Shown: piece after piece, positions 1 through 9,732 of the stretch
Position numbering within the stretch: the first letter of the stretch is position 1
How the letters are laid out: every line of letters starts with the position of its first letter
From: Roseibium sp. HPY-6
GTDB taxonomy: Bacteria; Pseudomonadota; Alphaproteobacteria; Rhizobiales; Stappiaceae
NCBI RefSeq assembly: GCF_040530035.1
Contig: NZ_JBEWCD010000002.1
Span: 3,163,563-3,227,562 of the forward strand
Direction of reading: 5' to 3'
DNA length: 64,000 nucleotides
Made by a program: the position numbers and the translations under genes
Notes under the pieces: generated by a model
Told to the model about the DNA's origin: nothing
Seen by the model: the letters and a program-made list of their open reading frames with translations, nothing else
Databases searched by the model: none

Positions 1-370
1 GATGATCGATGACAACGAGATCCAGGTCATCGCTCGCAACAATGCCGGCGAGTTCGGATACTTTTCCCTCACCAAACAAGGTCCCGGGCTTCGGGTTGTT
101 CACCTTGACAACGCCAGAATGCAGAATTTCCAGATTAATTGCAGCGCTCAGCCCAATAGCCTCGTCAAGCCGTGCTTCCGGACTACGGTTGCCGCGCAGA
201 TCCTGCTGGCCACCCTCGCCCCGCAGCTGCAGGATCGGCTCAATGATCATCGCACGAAAGGGCTGGGGCAGCCGATCTACCCCAGTATCTTTTATTCTGA
301 GTGTTTTGTGCCCCGGTTCTTCGCCACCGTTTGATTTTGAAAAATCGTCTGCGCGAGACTTCGGTTTCAA
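1..370 (-). CDS. hflX: GTPase HflX, N-terminal part (runs off window)
   Basis: Ribosome-associated GTPase; family members split or rescue stalled ribosomes, often under stress. Only the first 123 or so codons are inside the window, so the G domain is not visible. The visible part contains the segments RSPEARLDEAIGLSAAI and LFGEGKVSELAGIV, followed by DLVVIDH, which fit the HflX N-terminal domain. The frame opens right after the hfq stop with a TTG codon (TGATTG), so translation is probably coupled to hfq; an internal ATG about 40 codons later would cut into the conserved domain less plausibly. The hfq-hflX pairing is classical in proteobacteria and supports the call. Confidence 0.85.
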   Translation of the reverse strand, partial: MKPKSRADDFSKSNGGEEPGHKTLRIKDTGVDRLPQPFRAMIIEPILQLRGEGGQQDLRGNRSPEARLDEAIGLSAAINLEILHSGVVKVNNPKPGTLFGEGKVSELAGIVASDDLDLVVIDH

Positions 371-625
371 TCAGCCAGCCTTTTCAGCGTTTTCCTCAGC
401 CTGATCGAACAGTTGAACAGGACCGTTTGGCATAATTGTGGAAATCGCATGCTTGTAAACGAGCTGGGAATGACCGTCGCGCCGTAGGAGGACACAAAAA
501 TTGTCAAACCAGGTCACGACACCCTGCAATTTCACACCGTTGATGAGAAAAATTGTCAGAGGAGTTTTTTGTTTACGAACGTGATTAAGGAAAGTGTCTT
601 GGAGATTTTGTGCGCGCTCAGCCAT
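371..625 (-). CDS. hfq: RNA chaperone Hfq
   Basis: Sm-like hexameric RNA-binding protein that pairs small RNAs with target mRNAs. The 84-residue product starts [20 protein letters not shown], carries the Sm1 segment ([15 protein letters not shown]) and the Sm2 signature YKHAIST, and ends in a short acidic tail, as usual for alphaproteobacterial Hfq. I chose the ATG at 625 because the frame upstream (to 667) has no family similarity. It sits between the D-amino acid aminotransferase gene and hflX on the same strand; about 190 bases separate it from the former, room for its own promoter. Confidence 0.97.
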   Translation of the reverse strand: MAERAQNLQDTFLNHVRKQKTPLTIFLINGVKLQGVVTWFDNFCVLLRRDGHSQLVYKHAISTIMPNGPVQLFDQAEENAEKAG

Positions 626-816
626 CAGTCTTTTTATCCTGTTAAATCCCCGGATGCGGCCGAGCATCCGGCGTATCGGCAGCTTACCGTCAAAAGCTCT
701 TCAATTTCAAACGCTAAGGTTTGACGAACTGCCCGCTTTTTGTATTGCCCACCAGAAAGACCAGTCTGCCTCTGCTCTTTCAGTACCATTCATACAGCCA
801 TATTTGGCCAATCGAA

Positions 817-1680
817 TCATGCCGTCTGCAAATCAGTAGCAGTATGGAACAGTTCGCGCAATCGGGTTGCGACAGATCCCGGGTGCCCGTTGCCGATAAT
901 TTTGCCATCAACCCGCGTTACCGGCATTACCAAAGTTGACGCAGCGGTGACAAATGCTTCCTTAGCTTCAAAGGCTTCTTCCAGACTAAATGGCCTTTCT
1001 TCAAAGGTCAGCCCTTCTCTTTGAACCAGGTCAAGCACAACAGCGCGGGTTATGCCGCGAAGGATCCCGCTTTCTGCCGGCCGCGTCACAAGCGCCCCGT
1101 CCTTCGTCACAATCCATGCGTTGGTCGACCCACCTTCAGTGACGTTGCCGTCCTGATCGGTGTACCACGCTTCCTTGCCGCCGTTTTCCTTTGCATGCTG
1201 TTTGGCCAGCACATTTGGTAAAAGTGCCACTGTCTTGATATCTACGCGAGGCCATCTGTTTTCCGGATAGCTTACGACGGCAATTCCCTTTTCAGCTTGC
1301 GTTTCAGCCGCGAGCGGATTTGTCGACTTCGCCGTGACAACAATAGAGGGCGCAACGTCTTCAGATGGGAAAAAGTGGTCCCGCTTGGCAACACCGCGTG
1401 TCACCTGAATATAAACAAGCCCGTTTACAACCCGATTGCGCCGTATAACCTGCCGCAGCACGAACTCCACTGCGCTGCGTGAGATCGGCCAGTCAATCTT
1501 AAGTTCGCCCAAGGATCTGCCGAGGCGGTCCAGATGTCTTGGCATGTCGACAATCTTGCCGCGCCAGACTTCGCAGACTTCATAGACACCATCGGCGAAC
1601 TGGTACCCGCGATCTTCCACGTGCACCGCAGCATCGGCGTGCCGCACATACTGGCCGTTGACATAGGCGATCCGGCTCAT
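817..1680 (-). CDS. dat: D-amino acid aminotransferase (class IV PLP enzyme)
   Basis: Class IV aminotransferase, most likely D-alanine/D-amino acid transaminase, which interconverts D-amino acids and 2-oxo acids. The 287-residue protein has the fold-type IV features: N-terminal YVNGQYV, the D-aminotransferase-like segment VEDRGYQFADGVYE, the PLP lysine in RVDIKT (about K149) followed by LLPNVLAKQ, and TEGGSTNAW. Those segments favour D-amino acid transaminase over branched-chain aminotransferase or aminodeoxychorismate lyase, but substrate cannot be read from sequence alone. Start chosen at ATG 1680 (MSRIAYVNG); the frame extends 12 codons upstream without similarity. It lies between trkA and hfq, the usual alphaproteobacterial order. 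Confidence 0.88.
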   Translation of the reverse strand: MSRIAYVNGQYVRHADAAVHVEDRGYQFADGVYEVCEVWRGKIVDMPRHLDRLGRSLGELKIDWPISRSAVEFVLRQVIRRNRVVNGLVYIQVTRGVAKRDHFFPSEDVAPSIVVTAKSTNPLAAETQAEKGIAVVSYPENRWPRVDIKTVALLPNVLAKQHAKENGGKEAWYTDQDGNVTEGGSTNAWIVTKDGALVTRPAESGILRGITRAVVLDLVQREGLTFEERPFSLEEAFEAKEAFVTAASTLVMPVTRVDGKIIGNGHPGSVATRLRELFHTATDLQTA

Positions 1681-1783
1681 GAGCCCTCCAAACGAAATAC
1701 AAACCAAGCCAGCCAACTGGCCTTTAACGCAGTTTTGAACGTTCGGTCAGGTATTTGCAAGGTCAGAAAAGACACAAATAGCC

Positions 1784-3160
1784 CTAAAAAAAGTCAAGAC
1801 TGACCCGGAACATTTGCTCGACCTGCCTCACGCGGTTCGCCACTGCAAAAATGACAATCCGATCCTGTGCCTGAATCTGAAGCTCCCCGTTCGGCGTGAG
1901 GACTTCGCCACCTCGAAAAACGGCCCCTACCCGGATGCCGGACGGCAAGTCAATTACGCGCAATGGCTTGCCAACCAATGGTGAGGTGTCGAGGGCTTCC
2001 GCCTCGACTATTTCTGCAGCCCCGTTCTGGAGAGAATGGACACCGCGGATACGGCCTCGGCGCACATGCTGCAGGATGCGGGAAATTGTTACGGCACGCG
2101 GATTGATGAACGCATCGATCCCAAGCGCATTTGCAAATGCCGGGTAACTTGGATTGTTCAGGAGCGACAAAGAGCGTCTGCAGCCGAGTTTCTTTGCCAT
2201 GACGGACGACAAGATGTTGACCTCGTCCTCATTGGTAAGTGCGACCATCGTGTCCGCGTCGCCTGCGTCCGCCTCGTTGAGGATGATCTGGTCCAGAGCG
2301 CTGCCGTGCAGAATAACGGAGCGCTTGAGATCGTCGGCGACCGACATGGCCCGTTCTCGCGAGGCCTCGATCAGTTTGATCTTTGTGCCCGTTTGGCGTT
2401 GTTCGAGTGCCTTGGCGACATAGAGCCCGATATTGCCGCCACCCGCGATGATAACCTTGGCAGCCTCCGGTTCCTCATGACCAAAGATGCTGAGCGTCCT
2501 GCGCACCTGGTCACGCCTCGCGACGACATAGGCCAGATCGCCTGTCAGGATTGAATCGCTGCTTTTGGGTACGAACAGCCGATTGTTCCGATAGAGCCCG
2601 ACAACCACCGCACCCAGATCAGGAAAAAGTTCCGTCAGCTGCCGTAGAGGCGTATCGACGACGGGGCAATCCTCTTCACACATGATCCCGACAACGACGA
2701 CCTGGTCGTCCGCAAAACGAACCGTTTCCACAGCACCCGGCAACGCAAGGCGCCGCAGGACCATTTCACCCACCTCGATTTCAGGTGAAATGATCACGTC
2801 GATCGGCATGTTGTCGCGCGAAAAGAGGTTGCGCCAACGGCCCTGAAGGTAGGACTGGGCGCGAATGCGGGCAACCTTGGTCGGCACGTTGAACAAGGAG
2901 TGGGCCACCTGGCAGGCAACCATGTTGACCTCGTCATAGAGCGTTACGGCGACGATCATATCCGCTTCTTCGGCACCCGCCTGTGCAAGTATATCGGGAT
3001 GCGCGCCGTGCCCGACAAAGCCGCGCACATCGAGTTGGTCACCGATCGCATTGATCAGTTGCGGCGAGGAATCGATCACAGAGACATCGTTCTGCTCCGC
3101 CGCAAGGCGCTCGGCAATGCCGTAGCCGACCTGGCCTGCACCGCAAATGACGATTTTCAT
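1784..3160 (-). CDS. trkA: Trk potassium uptake regulatory protein TrkA
   Basis: Peripheral NAD(H)-binding subunit that gates the Trk potassium uptake channel. The 458 residues contain two RCK units: a Rossmann motif at the N terminus (IVICGAGQVGYGIAERL) with its RCK-C part, then a second one from about residue 233 (VIIAGGGNIGLYVAKAL) and a second RCK-C ending in AQDRIVIFAV. The start has an AAAGGGG ribosome site a few bases upstream. It follows ntrX by 50 bases on the same strand, so may be read from the ntr transcript. No trkH/trkG partner is in this window. Confidence 0.96.
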   Translation of the reverse strand: MKIVICGAGQVGYGIAERLAAEQNDVSVIDSSPQLINAIGDQLDVRGFVGHGAHPDILAQAGAEEADMIVAVTLYDEVNMVACQVAHSLFNVPTKVARIRAQSYLQGRWRNLFSRDNMPIDVIISPEIEVGEMVLRRLALPGAVETVRFADDQVVVVGIMCEEDCPVVDTPLRQLTELFPDLGAVVVGLYRNNRLFVPKSSDSILTGDLAYVVARRDQVRRTLSIFGHEEPEAAKVIIAGGGNIGLYVAKALEQRQTGTKIKLIEASRERAMSVADDLKRSVILHGSALDQIILNEADAGDADTMVALTNEDEVNILSSVMAKKLGCRRSLSLLNNPSYPAFANALGIDAFINPRAVTISRILQHVRRGRIRGVHSLQNGAAEIVEAEALDTSPLVGKPLRVIDLPSGIRVGAVFRGGEVLTPNGELQIQAQDRIVIFAVANRVRQVEQMFRVSLDFF

Positions 3161-3210
3161 GGGAAGACCCCTTTCCCGCTAGACAATGGCACGACCGGTT
3201 ATCATCGCTT

Positions 3211-4578
3211 TCATGTCATTCCGAGGGTTTTTAGTTTTCGGTGCAGGGCGGACCGTTCCATGCCGACAAACTCTGCGGTCCGTGAGATGTTGCCGTCAAA
3301 ACGCTTGATCTGCGCCTGCAGATATTCGCGCTCAAAAATTTCCCGCGCTTCGCGGAGCGGCACGGACATCAGATGTTCACCGGTTCCAGATGTCGGCAGG
3401 TTGGGAAGCGTTTCACCTATCTCGGCAGGCAGAAGATCCGCGGTGATCGTGCTGTCAGGCTCTCCCCGGCTCAGGATCATCAGCCGCTCGACGTTGTTGC
3501 GCAACTGACGCACGTTTCCGGGCCAGTCATGCGTTTGCAGTACCGCCATCGCGTCATCACCGATCGGCCGAAGCGGAATTCCGGACGCTCCTGAGATCTG
3601 TTCCATGAAATGATGCACAAGCACCGGAATATCTTCCCTGCGTTCGGCCAGACCGGGAACGCGAAGCGGCACAACGCTCAAGCGGTGATAAAGATCCTGA
3701 CGGAAAAGACCGGACGCAATATGTTCTTCAAGGTTCTTGGACGTTGAAGACAGGATCCTGATGTCGACTTGCACCTTTTGCGTTCCGCCGACGCGGGCAA
3801 AACTCTGCTCAACGAGAACGCGCAGAATCTTGCCCTGGGTTTCCGCGGGCATGTCAGCAACTTCATCCAGGTAAAGCGTACCGCCATGCGCTTCTTCCAG
3901 CGCGCCGATCTTTCTGAGATTTCCGTTTTCGTCTTCAATGCCGAACAGCTCTTCTTCCATGCGGGACGGCGTGATGGTCGCCGCATTCAGGACAACAAAA
4001 GGGCTTTTGGTGCGTGGCGACTGATCATGGATCATCCGTGCCGCGCGCTCCTTTCCGGACCCCGAAGGACCGACAATCAGGATGCGGCTGTTGGTGCCGG
4101 CGATCTTCTGGATCGTCTGGCGTAAATTATGTGCCGCAGAAGACGCTCCTATGATCTCACTGGTCTCACCGCTCCGCTGCTTGAGGTCACGGATCTCGCG
4201 CTTCAGGCTGGACGCTTCAAGAGCACGCTCGACGATGTGTATCAGTCGATCGGCCTTGAACGGCTTTTCGATGTAATCATACGCGCCGCGTTTGATCGCC
4301 GAGACCGCCGTTTCGATGTTTCCGTGACCTGAAATGATCACTACCGGCAGATCCGGGTCTGTCTCCTTGAAGACATCGAGCAGCGCAAGGCCGTCCAGGC
4401 GGCTTCCCTGCAGCCAGATGTCCAGGATCACAAGAGACGGCTTGCGCTCCTTGACCGCAGCAAGAGCGCTGTCGGAATCATGCGCTGTCCGCGTCCCGTA
4501 ACCATCATCATCCAGGATACCTGCAATCATTTCCCGGATATCGGTTTCATCGTCTACGACAAGAATATCATGCGCCAT
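3211..4578 (-). CDS. ntrX: Nitrogen response regulator NtrX
   Basis: Response regulator paired with the sensor NtrY; family roles include nitrogen, redox and envelope control. The 455 residues show a receiver domain (DDE near residue 9, phospho-acceptor Asp about 53 in VILDIWL), an AAA+ domain with Walker A GPSGSGKE and Walker B LYLDEVADMP, and a C-terminal Fis-type helix-turn-helix (NISRTAEFVGMERSALHRKL). The GAFTGA loop that contacts sigma-54 is absent: the segment after EELFG runs IEDENGNLRKIGALEE. It may therefore not remodel sigma-54 holoenzyme. Start ATG 4578 gives MAHDILVVDDE; it overlaps the end of ntrY by 11 bases, indicating coupled translation. Confidence 0.95.
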   Translation of the reverse strand: MAHDILVVDDETDIREMIAGILDDDGYGTRTAHDSDSALAAVKERKPSLVILDIWLQGSRLDGLALLDVFKETDPDLPVVIISGHGNIETAVSAIKRGAYDYIEKPFKADRLIHIVERALEASSLKREIRDLKQRSGETSEIIGASSAAHNLRQTIQKIAGTNSRILIVGPSGSGKERAARMIHDQSPRTKSPFVVLNAATITPSRMEEELFGIEDENGNLRKIGALEEAHGGTLYLDEVADMPAETQGKILRVLVEQSFARVGGTQKVQVDIRILSSTSKNLEEHIASGLFRQDLYHRLSVVPLRVPGLAERREDIPVLVHHFMEQISGASGIPLRPIGDDAMAVLQTHDWPGNVRQLRNNVERLMILSRGEPDSTITADLLPAEIGETLPNLPTSGTGEHLMSVPLREAREIFEREYLQAQIKRFDGNISRTAEFVGMERSALHRKLKTLGMT

Positions 4579-6832
4579 GAGCTGTAACTGCTTGCTCTTG
4601 TTCATCACTCTCCAGTTCGATCTCGGCATGAGCTGCCAGGGTCAAACGCACGAGAGTGCCTGTTTCGTCAGGGGTTGATTTGGGGGCATCGAGCAATTCG
4701 ACGCCGCCACCATGGTCTTCCAGAATTTTGCGGACAATCGCGAGGCCGAGACCCGTACCTTTTTCACGCGTCGTCATATAAGGCTCAAGCAACCTGCTCC
4801 TGTTTTCCTCAGGCAGCCCTATGCCATTGTCGATCACATCGACAACGATGCGATCCGAGTTGTTTGCGTCCTGTTCGTAGAGGTGGACCGTCACGCTTCC
4901 TTTCGGCAGGTCCTCCCCGGTGCGCGCGCCAACGGCTTCGGTTGCGTTCTTTACGACATTCGTCAGGGCCTGACCGATCAGTCTTGGATCGAACACCGCC
5001 TTGACAGGTTCGCTCGGCACATCAGCGCTGACGGAGATCTCAGGATTGGCAACCGACTGCATGAAGGCAGCGTCGCGGACGGCTTCGCGCAAATCACCCG
5101 AGACCTTGTTTGGTTTGCGCATCCTTGCAAAAGACGAAAACTCATCCACCATTTGCCCGATATCGCCGACTTGGCGGACAATCGTATCAATGCACTGATC
5201 GAAAACCTGCCGGTCTTCCTCGATCCGCTTGCCGTAACGACGTCTGATCCTCTCAGCCGACAACTGGATAGGCGTCAGCGGGTTCTTGATCTCATGCGCA
5301 ATCCGGCGGGCAACATCGGCCCATGCCGAGTTACGCTGCGCGGAAACGAGGTCGGTAATGTCGTCAAGCGTGATCACGAAGCCATGCTCGCGGCGCGTGG
5401 ACTGTTCGCTTGTGATCCTGACGTTCAGGGTTCTCAAGCGACCGCCCCGCGTTACCTCAACTTGGGTTTCCGGCAATTTCTCCGTATCGTTTGCCAGGGC
5501 ATTATCGATATATTCCGCCAGTTCCGGCACGACTTCGCTCAAGTGCTTGTTCAGGATCTGAACCTCGTCGAGCTGGAGCAGTTCCAGAGCCGATCGGTTG
5601 ATCAGCATGATCGAGGCTTCATCGTCAACGCCGATAACTCCGGTTGATACGCCGGACAGCACTGCCTCGTTGAACCTGCGTCGGCGATCGATCTGTTCGT
5701 TCGCGGCAAGAAGCGCATCTCTCTGTCCGAGCAGCTGTCCTGTCATCTTGTTGAACGTAAGTCCGAGGTTCGTAAGGTCGCCACCGGATTTTTCCGTATG
5801 CACCTTTACGGCCAAGTTGCCCTTCGCCACTTCATCCGCCGCAGAGATCAGCACCCTGATCGGCGAAACCAATCGGTTCGCAAACCCGAATCCGATCCAG
5901 ATCGCAGAAAGGAGCAGGATCAGCGCGACACCGAGATAAACGAAAGCGAAAGCGATCTGCACACCGAAACGGCTGTTTTCCATTTGCTGATATTGCGAGG
6001 CGCCCGTCTCCGCGAGCCTCAGATATTCAACAACGCGTGGATCAATGACCCGCACCGCATAAAGATAGAAATTCTCATACGCGGAGAGCTTCATGACGCC
6101 GCCGACAAGATTGGAACTACCGGGTGCGATCAATATGGGATCGCCGGACTGGGCCTTGAAAAAGCTGTCGGCTGGGGGCAAAGGGATCTGGGCATTCGGA
6201 TCGAGGATGACGCGGGTGACGACATCTCCCTTTTCGTCCAGAATCATGGCTCCAAGTATGCCGCGCAGCGAAACCTGGGTTGCAAAAAACTGATCGAAGC
6301 GGGTGGGCTCGAATTCATAGATCGCCTTGGCACGATCGATATCCTTCGTCATGGCGATCAGATCGCCGCGCAGAACTCTGGCGTGTTCCTGAAGATACGC
6401 CTGTGCCACCGTTAGCGCGTTATCTATGATTTGACGTGTGCGATCCTCGAACCAGCGATCCAGCCCCCTGTCGAGCGTGACTGCCGCGAGAATTGCCATC
6501 ATGACGGCAGGTACCGCCGCCACCAGGCTGAATAGCGCGACAACGCGCACGTGGAGACGTGCCGCAGCGCGGCCTCGGCGCCTTGCCTGCCAGAGCTTCA
6601 GGATCTCAACAGAAACGACACCCAACAGAACGGCGGCAAGGGCGCCGTTGATGGCCATTGCCGTCATGATGACGTCGCGCGTCGGATCTATCGAGGTCAG
6701 CCCCATCAAGATGAAAAAGGTCACCGCGATAGAAATCAGTGCGACGACCATCACAGCGAGACCAGCCCGCCGCCACAGCTTGCCTGAAGAGCTCGATTGC
6801 ACAACAGATTGCTGAACTGTTTCCAGTATCAT
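4568..6832 (-). CDS. ntrY: Sensor histidine kinase NtrY
   Basis: Membrane histidine kinase that phosphorylates NtrX. The 754 residues have three or four N-terminal membrane segments (for example from residue 24 and from about 93), a periplasmic loop, another membrane span near residue 290, a HAMP domain, a PAS domain, the HisKA dimerisation helix with the phospho-His in [20 protein letters not shown], and an ATPase domain with DNGIGLPEENR and GTGLGLAIV. Start at ATG 6832 has TTGAGG five bases upstream. It overlaps ntrX. A 306-base gap separates it from ntrC, so ntrYX probably also has its own promoter. Confidence 0.96.
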   Translation of the reverse strand: MILETVQQSVVQSSSSGKLWRRAGLAVMVVALISIAVTFFILMGLTSIDPTRDVIMTAMAINGALAAVLLGVVSVEILKLWQARRRGRAAARLHVRVVALFSLVAAVPAVMMAILAAVTLDRGLDRWFEDRTRQIIDNALTVAQAYLQEHARVLRGDLIAMTKDIDRAKAIYEFEPTRFDQFFATQVSLRGILGAMILDEKGDVVTRVILDPNAQIPLPPADSFFKAQSGDPILIAPGSSNLVGGVMKLSAYENFYLYAVRVIDPRVVEYLRLAETGASQYQQMENSRFGVQIAFAFVYLGVALILLLSAIWIGFGFANRLVSPIRVLISAADEVAKGNLAVKVHTEKSGGDLTNLGLTFNKMTGQLLGQRDALLAANEQIDRRRRFNEAVLSGVSTGVIGVDDEASIMLINRSALELLQLDEVQILNKHLSEVVPELAEYIDNALANDTEKLPETQVEVTRGGRLRTLNVRITSEQSTRREHGFVITLDDITDLVSAQRNSAWADVARRIAHEIKNPLTPIQLSAERIRRRYGKRIEEDRQVFDQCIDTIVRQVGDIGQMVDEFSSFARMRKPNKVSGDLREAVRDAAFMQSVANPEISVSADVPSEPVKAVFDPRLIGQALTNVVKNATEAVGARTGEDLPKGSVTVHLYEQDANNSDRIVVDVIDNGIGLPEENRSRLLEPYMTTREKGTGLGLAIVRKILEDHGGGVELLDAPKSTPDETGTLVRLTLAAHAEIELESDEQEQAVTAHGA

Positions 6833-7138
6833 GCAGCCTCAAGAAAAAGGTTCACCGCCAGAGACCGGCGGCGGTATAGAAATTTGCTGCAAACTTATCA
6901 CACAATGTTGCGAAATTGCGACAGACTTGGCCTCCGCCCAAAATTTTGCGGTGGACGATTTGAGCAGACTTTTCAAATTTTCGAGAGGCCAAATAGATCT
7001 GTAAGGCAGCTGCGTTGCGCCTGAGCGTTACCCGGCCTGAAAGGCTAGTTTCGCCAACATCTTGCAAGACGCTGCAGTCGCACCGCAGGGAGCTACGTCA
7101 AACGCAGCCCTGTATGAGTTTGAAACCTATGCTGATCT
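6833..7138 (-). promoter_or_regulatory. ntrC-ntrY intergenic region with a leader hairpin
   Basis: A 306-base stretch without a gene, AT-richer than its flanks, between the ntrC stop and the ntrY start. It contains an inverted repeat at 6854-6859/6870-6875 (ACCGCC with GGCGGT) close to the ntrY ribosome site; on the minus strand the hairpin is followed within about eight bases by CCTTTTTC. It could be an attenuating leader, or an intrinsic terminator for ntrC read-through. I found no convincing -24/-12 element. The role is inference. Confidence 0.35.
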
Positions 7139-8578
7139 TCAGCGCGCCGAACGCATAACCTGAATATCCAGGTCCCGGATCTTTTTCCGCAAGGTGTTTC
7201 GATTGACGCCGAGAAGTTCAGCAGCCTTGATCTGATTGCCGCGCGTTGCCGCAAGCGCGGCGCTGATCAGCGGATACTCCACCTCGCGCAGAATGCGGTG
7301 GTAGAGCCCGGGAGGCGGCAACGCTTCTCCGAACGTGTCGAAATAGCCGGTCAGATACTTCTCAACCGATCCTCCGAGATTGACGCTCTCGTTGGCTTCT
7401 TCGTTTGCCGAGGCAACGCTGGGCTGGCTGAGTTCCTGGTCAAGCAGGCTTTCGCTGATAACGTCCTGCGGATATAGCGCTGCCAGGCGGCGAACCAGAT
7501 TCTCCAGTTCGCGCACGTTACCCGGCCAACGATAGCGGCGCAGCATGTTGAGCGCGTTCTGATCGATCTGCTTTGCCTGCAGTCCTTCCTTTTCCACGAG
7601 CGAGAAGAAATGCCGAACCAGATCCGGAATATCTTCCACGCGTTCGCGCAAAGGCGGCAATCTGATGGGCACGACATTCAGCCTGAAATAGAGATCCTCC
7701 CGGAAGAGACCCTGATTGATCAGGTGACGGAGATCCTTGTTGGTTGCCGCTACGATACGCACATCCGTTTTGATCGGCGTGCGCCCGCCCACGGTCGTGT
7801 ATTCTCCCTGCTGCAAGACCCTGAGGAGCCGCGTTTGGGCTTCCATCGGCATGTCCCCGATCTCGTCGAGGAACAGCGTTCCGCCATCCGCCTGTTCGAA
7901 ACGGCCGGAGCTTCTGTTTTGAGCACCGGTAAATGCCCCTTTCTCGTGCCCGAACAATTCAGCTTCGATCAGGTCGCGAGGAATGGCAGCCATGTTGATG
8001 GCGACAAACGGTCCGTTGCGCCTTTTGCCATAGTCGTGAAGCGCGCGCGCGACGAGTTCCTTGCCTGTACCGGACTCTCCATTGATCATCACCGTCAGGT
8101 CGGTCTGCATAAGCCTGGCCAGAATACGGTAAATCTCCTGCATCGCTGGAGACCTGCCAACGAGCGGCATCCCCTCACCCGCATCTTCCATATCAAGCGC
8201 GGGCCGCTTCTTTGGCTCTTCCAGCGCCCTTTGGACAATGTTGGTGAGTTCCTTCAGGTCAAAAGGTTTGGGCAGATATTCGTAAGCACCCTTTTCGGAC
8301 GCCTTGATCGCGGTCATGAACGTGTTTTGAGCACTCATTACCAGCACCGGCAGTTCCGGCCGCATCTTTTTCATGCGCGGCAAGACATCGAAGATGTTCT
8401 CGTCCGGCATAACCACGTCCGTAATGACAAGATCGCCATCGCCCGAAGAAACCCATCGCCATAGCGTCGAGGCGTTTGATGTGAGCCGGACCGTGTAACC
8501 AGCCCTGGAAAGCGCCTGATTCAGCACCGTTCGGATGGCAGCATCATCATCTGCAACAAGGATCGTACCTGTCGGCAT
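7139..8578 (-). CDS. ntrC: Nitrogen regulation response regulator NtrC
   Basis: Sigma-54-dependent activator of nitrogen-assimilation genes, phosphorylated by NtrB. The 479 residues show a receiver (Asp 54 in LVITDVVMP), an AAA+ domain with Walker A GESGTGKE, an intact GAFTGA loop within [12 protein letters not shown], Walker [11 protein letters not shown], and a C-terminal Fis-type helix-turn-helix ([20 protein letters not shown]). It starts two bases after the ntrB stop, so the two are one operon. The intact GAFTGA contrasts with the NtrX encoded downstream. Confidence 0.98.
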   Translation of the reverse strand: MPTGTILVADDDAAIRTVLNQALSRAGYTVRLTSNASTLWRWVSSGDGDLVITDVVMPDENIFDVLPRMKKMRPELPVLVMSAQNTFMTAIKASEKGAYEYLPKPFDLKELTNIVQRALEEPKKRPALDMEDAGEGMPLVGRSPAMQEIYRILARLMQTDLTVMINGESGTGKELVARALHDYGKRRNGPFVAINMAAIPRDLIEAELFGHEKGAFTGAQNRSSGRFEQADGGTLFLDEIGDMPMEAQTRLLRVLQQGEYTTVGGRTPIKTDVRIVAATNKDLRHLINQGLFREDLYFRLNVVPIRLPPLRERVEDIPDLVRHFFSLVEKEGLQAKQIDQNALNMLRRYRWPGNVRELENLVRRLAALYPQDVISESLLDQELSQPSVASANEEANESVNLGGSVEKYLTGYFDTFGEALPPPGLYHRILREVEYPLISAALAATRGNQIKAAELLGVNRNTLRKKIRDLDIQVMRSAR

Positions 8579-8580
8579 CG

Positions 8581-9732
8581 TTAGTCGGTTCCCTGGCTGG
8601 TCTTGTCTGTGTCCGGCTGCATTTCACCTGAATACGCGGGCATCAGAATTCGAAAAATTGTACGCTCTCGCTGGCTGTCGCATTCAATGACGCCGCCATG
8701 ATCGCCGATGATCTTCGCAACAAGTGCCAATCCCAGTCCTGAGCCGTTTGTCTTCGTCGTGATGAACGGCTCGAAAAGGTGTGGCAAGAGATCGTCCGGA
8801 ACCCCCGGGCCGTTGTCCTGTACACAAAATTCCAGAGGCAGGCTCACGCGTGCCTCGGTTCCTGGTACGGACAGGCGCACACCAGGGCGAAAGGCCGTCG
8901 AAATACGGATTTCACCGTCCGGATCGTCACCGATCGCCTCGCTGGCATTCTTGACCAGGTTGAGGAACACCTGGATCAGCTGATCCTTGTTTGCAAAAAC
9001 CGGCGGCAGCGACGGGTCGTATATCTCGACGATCCGCTTGTTTCGGGCAAATCCGTTGTCCGAAAGGCTCTTCACGCGATCGAGGACAACATGAATATTC
9101 ACTGGTTCCCGCTCGATCGGCCGCTCGTCGGAGAAGACCTCCATGCGATCCACCAGTTTCACGATGCGATCCGCTTCGTCCATGATAAGGCGTGTGAGTG
9201 AGCGGTCGTCGTCCACCACCGACTGTTCCAGCAGTTGCGCCGCCCCCCTGATCCCCGAAAGAGGATTTTTGATTTCATGCGCAAGCATGGCTGCAAGGCT
9301 GGTGACCGTCCTTGCAGCCCCGCGCGATGTCAGCTGCCGATCGATCTTTTCGGCCATTGTGCGCTCTTGGAACATGAGCACCACAGCCCCTGGCCGATCG
9401 GAGACAGGCGCAGCATTGATATCGACCATTTTCGGTGCGCCAATGCGCGGTGAACCAATATCCACCTTGTATTCATTTACTGGTGCGGCCCGCTCGCGAA
9501 CCTGTTCGATCAGCGTCAGAAGCGGACTGCCAAAAGGCACAAAGTCACTGATCGGATGGCGCCTCAGAACCGACGCGCTCGAACGCATGAAAATTTCTGC
9601 CGCCATGTTTGCGGACTCAATGACGCCGTCAGGAGCAACCAGCAAGACCGGGTGCGGAAGGGCATCGAGAATGCTGGGTCCGTCGCTCGCGAGCATGGCC
9701 GTGCGGCCAGTCTCAGATCTCAAATCGCTCAC
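8581..9732 (-). CDS. ntrB: Nitrogen regulation sensor kinase NtrB
   Basis: Cytosolic histidine kinase/phosphatase that controls NtrC in response to PII state. The 383 residues carry an N-terminal PAS domain ([19 protein letters not shown]), the HisKA helix with phospho-His in [17 protein letters not shown], and an HATPase domain with the N box [19 protein letters not shown] and GSGLGLALV. No membrane segment is visible. The start ATG overlaps the dusB stop by four bases (ATGA), and ntrC follows after two bases: dusB-ntrB-ntrC is a coupled operon, as in many alphaproteobacteria. Confidence 0.98.
   Translation of the reverse strand: MSDLRSETGRTAMLASDGPSILDALPHPVLLVAPDGVIESANMAAEIFMRSSASVLRRHPISDFVPFGSPLLTLIEQVRERAAPVNEYKVDIGSPRIGAPKMVDINAAPVSDRPGAVVLMFQERTMAEKIDRQLTSRGAARTVTSLAAMLAHEIKNPLSGIRGAAQLLEQSVVDDDRSLTRLIMDEADRIVKLVDRMEVFSDERPIEREPVNIHVVLDRVKSLSDNGFARNKRIVEIYDPSLPPVFANKDQLIQVFLNLVKNASEAIGDDPDGEIRISTAFRPGVRLSVPGTEARVSLPLEFCVQDNGPGVPDDLLPHLFEPFITTKTNGSGLGLALVAKIIGDHGGVIECDSQRERTIFRILMPAYSGEMQPDTDKTSQGTD

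Noticed and set aside
3186..3204. Sigma-54-like TGGCACG between trkA and ntrX
   Set aside because: The -12 part reads GTTAT rather than TTGCA-like, and the strand and position do not serve a gene start.
4712..5647. A 311-codon plus-strand frame opposite ntrY
   Set aside because: Shadow of the HisKA/ATPase part of NtrY; no ribosome site or family features.
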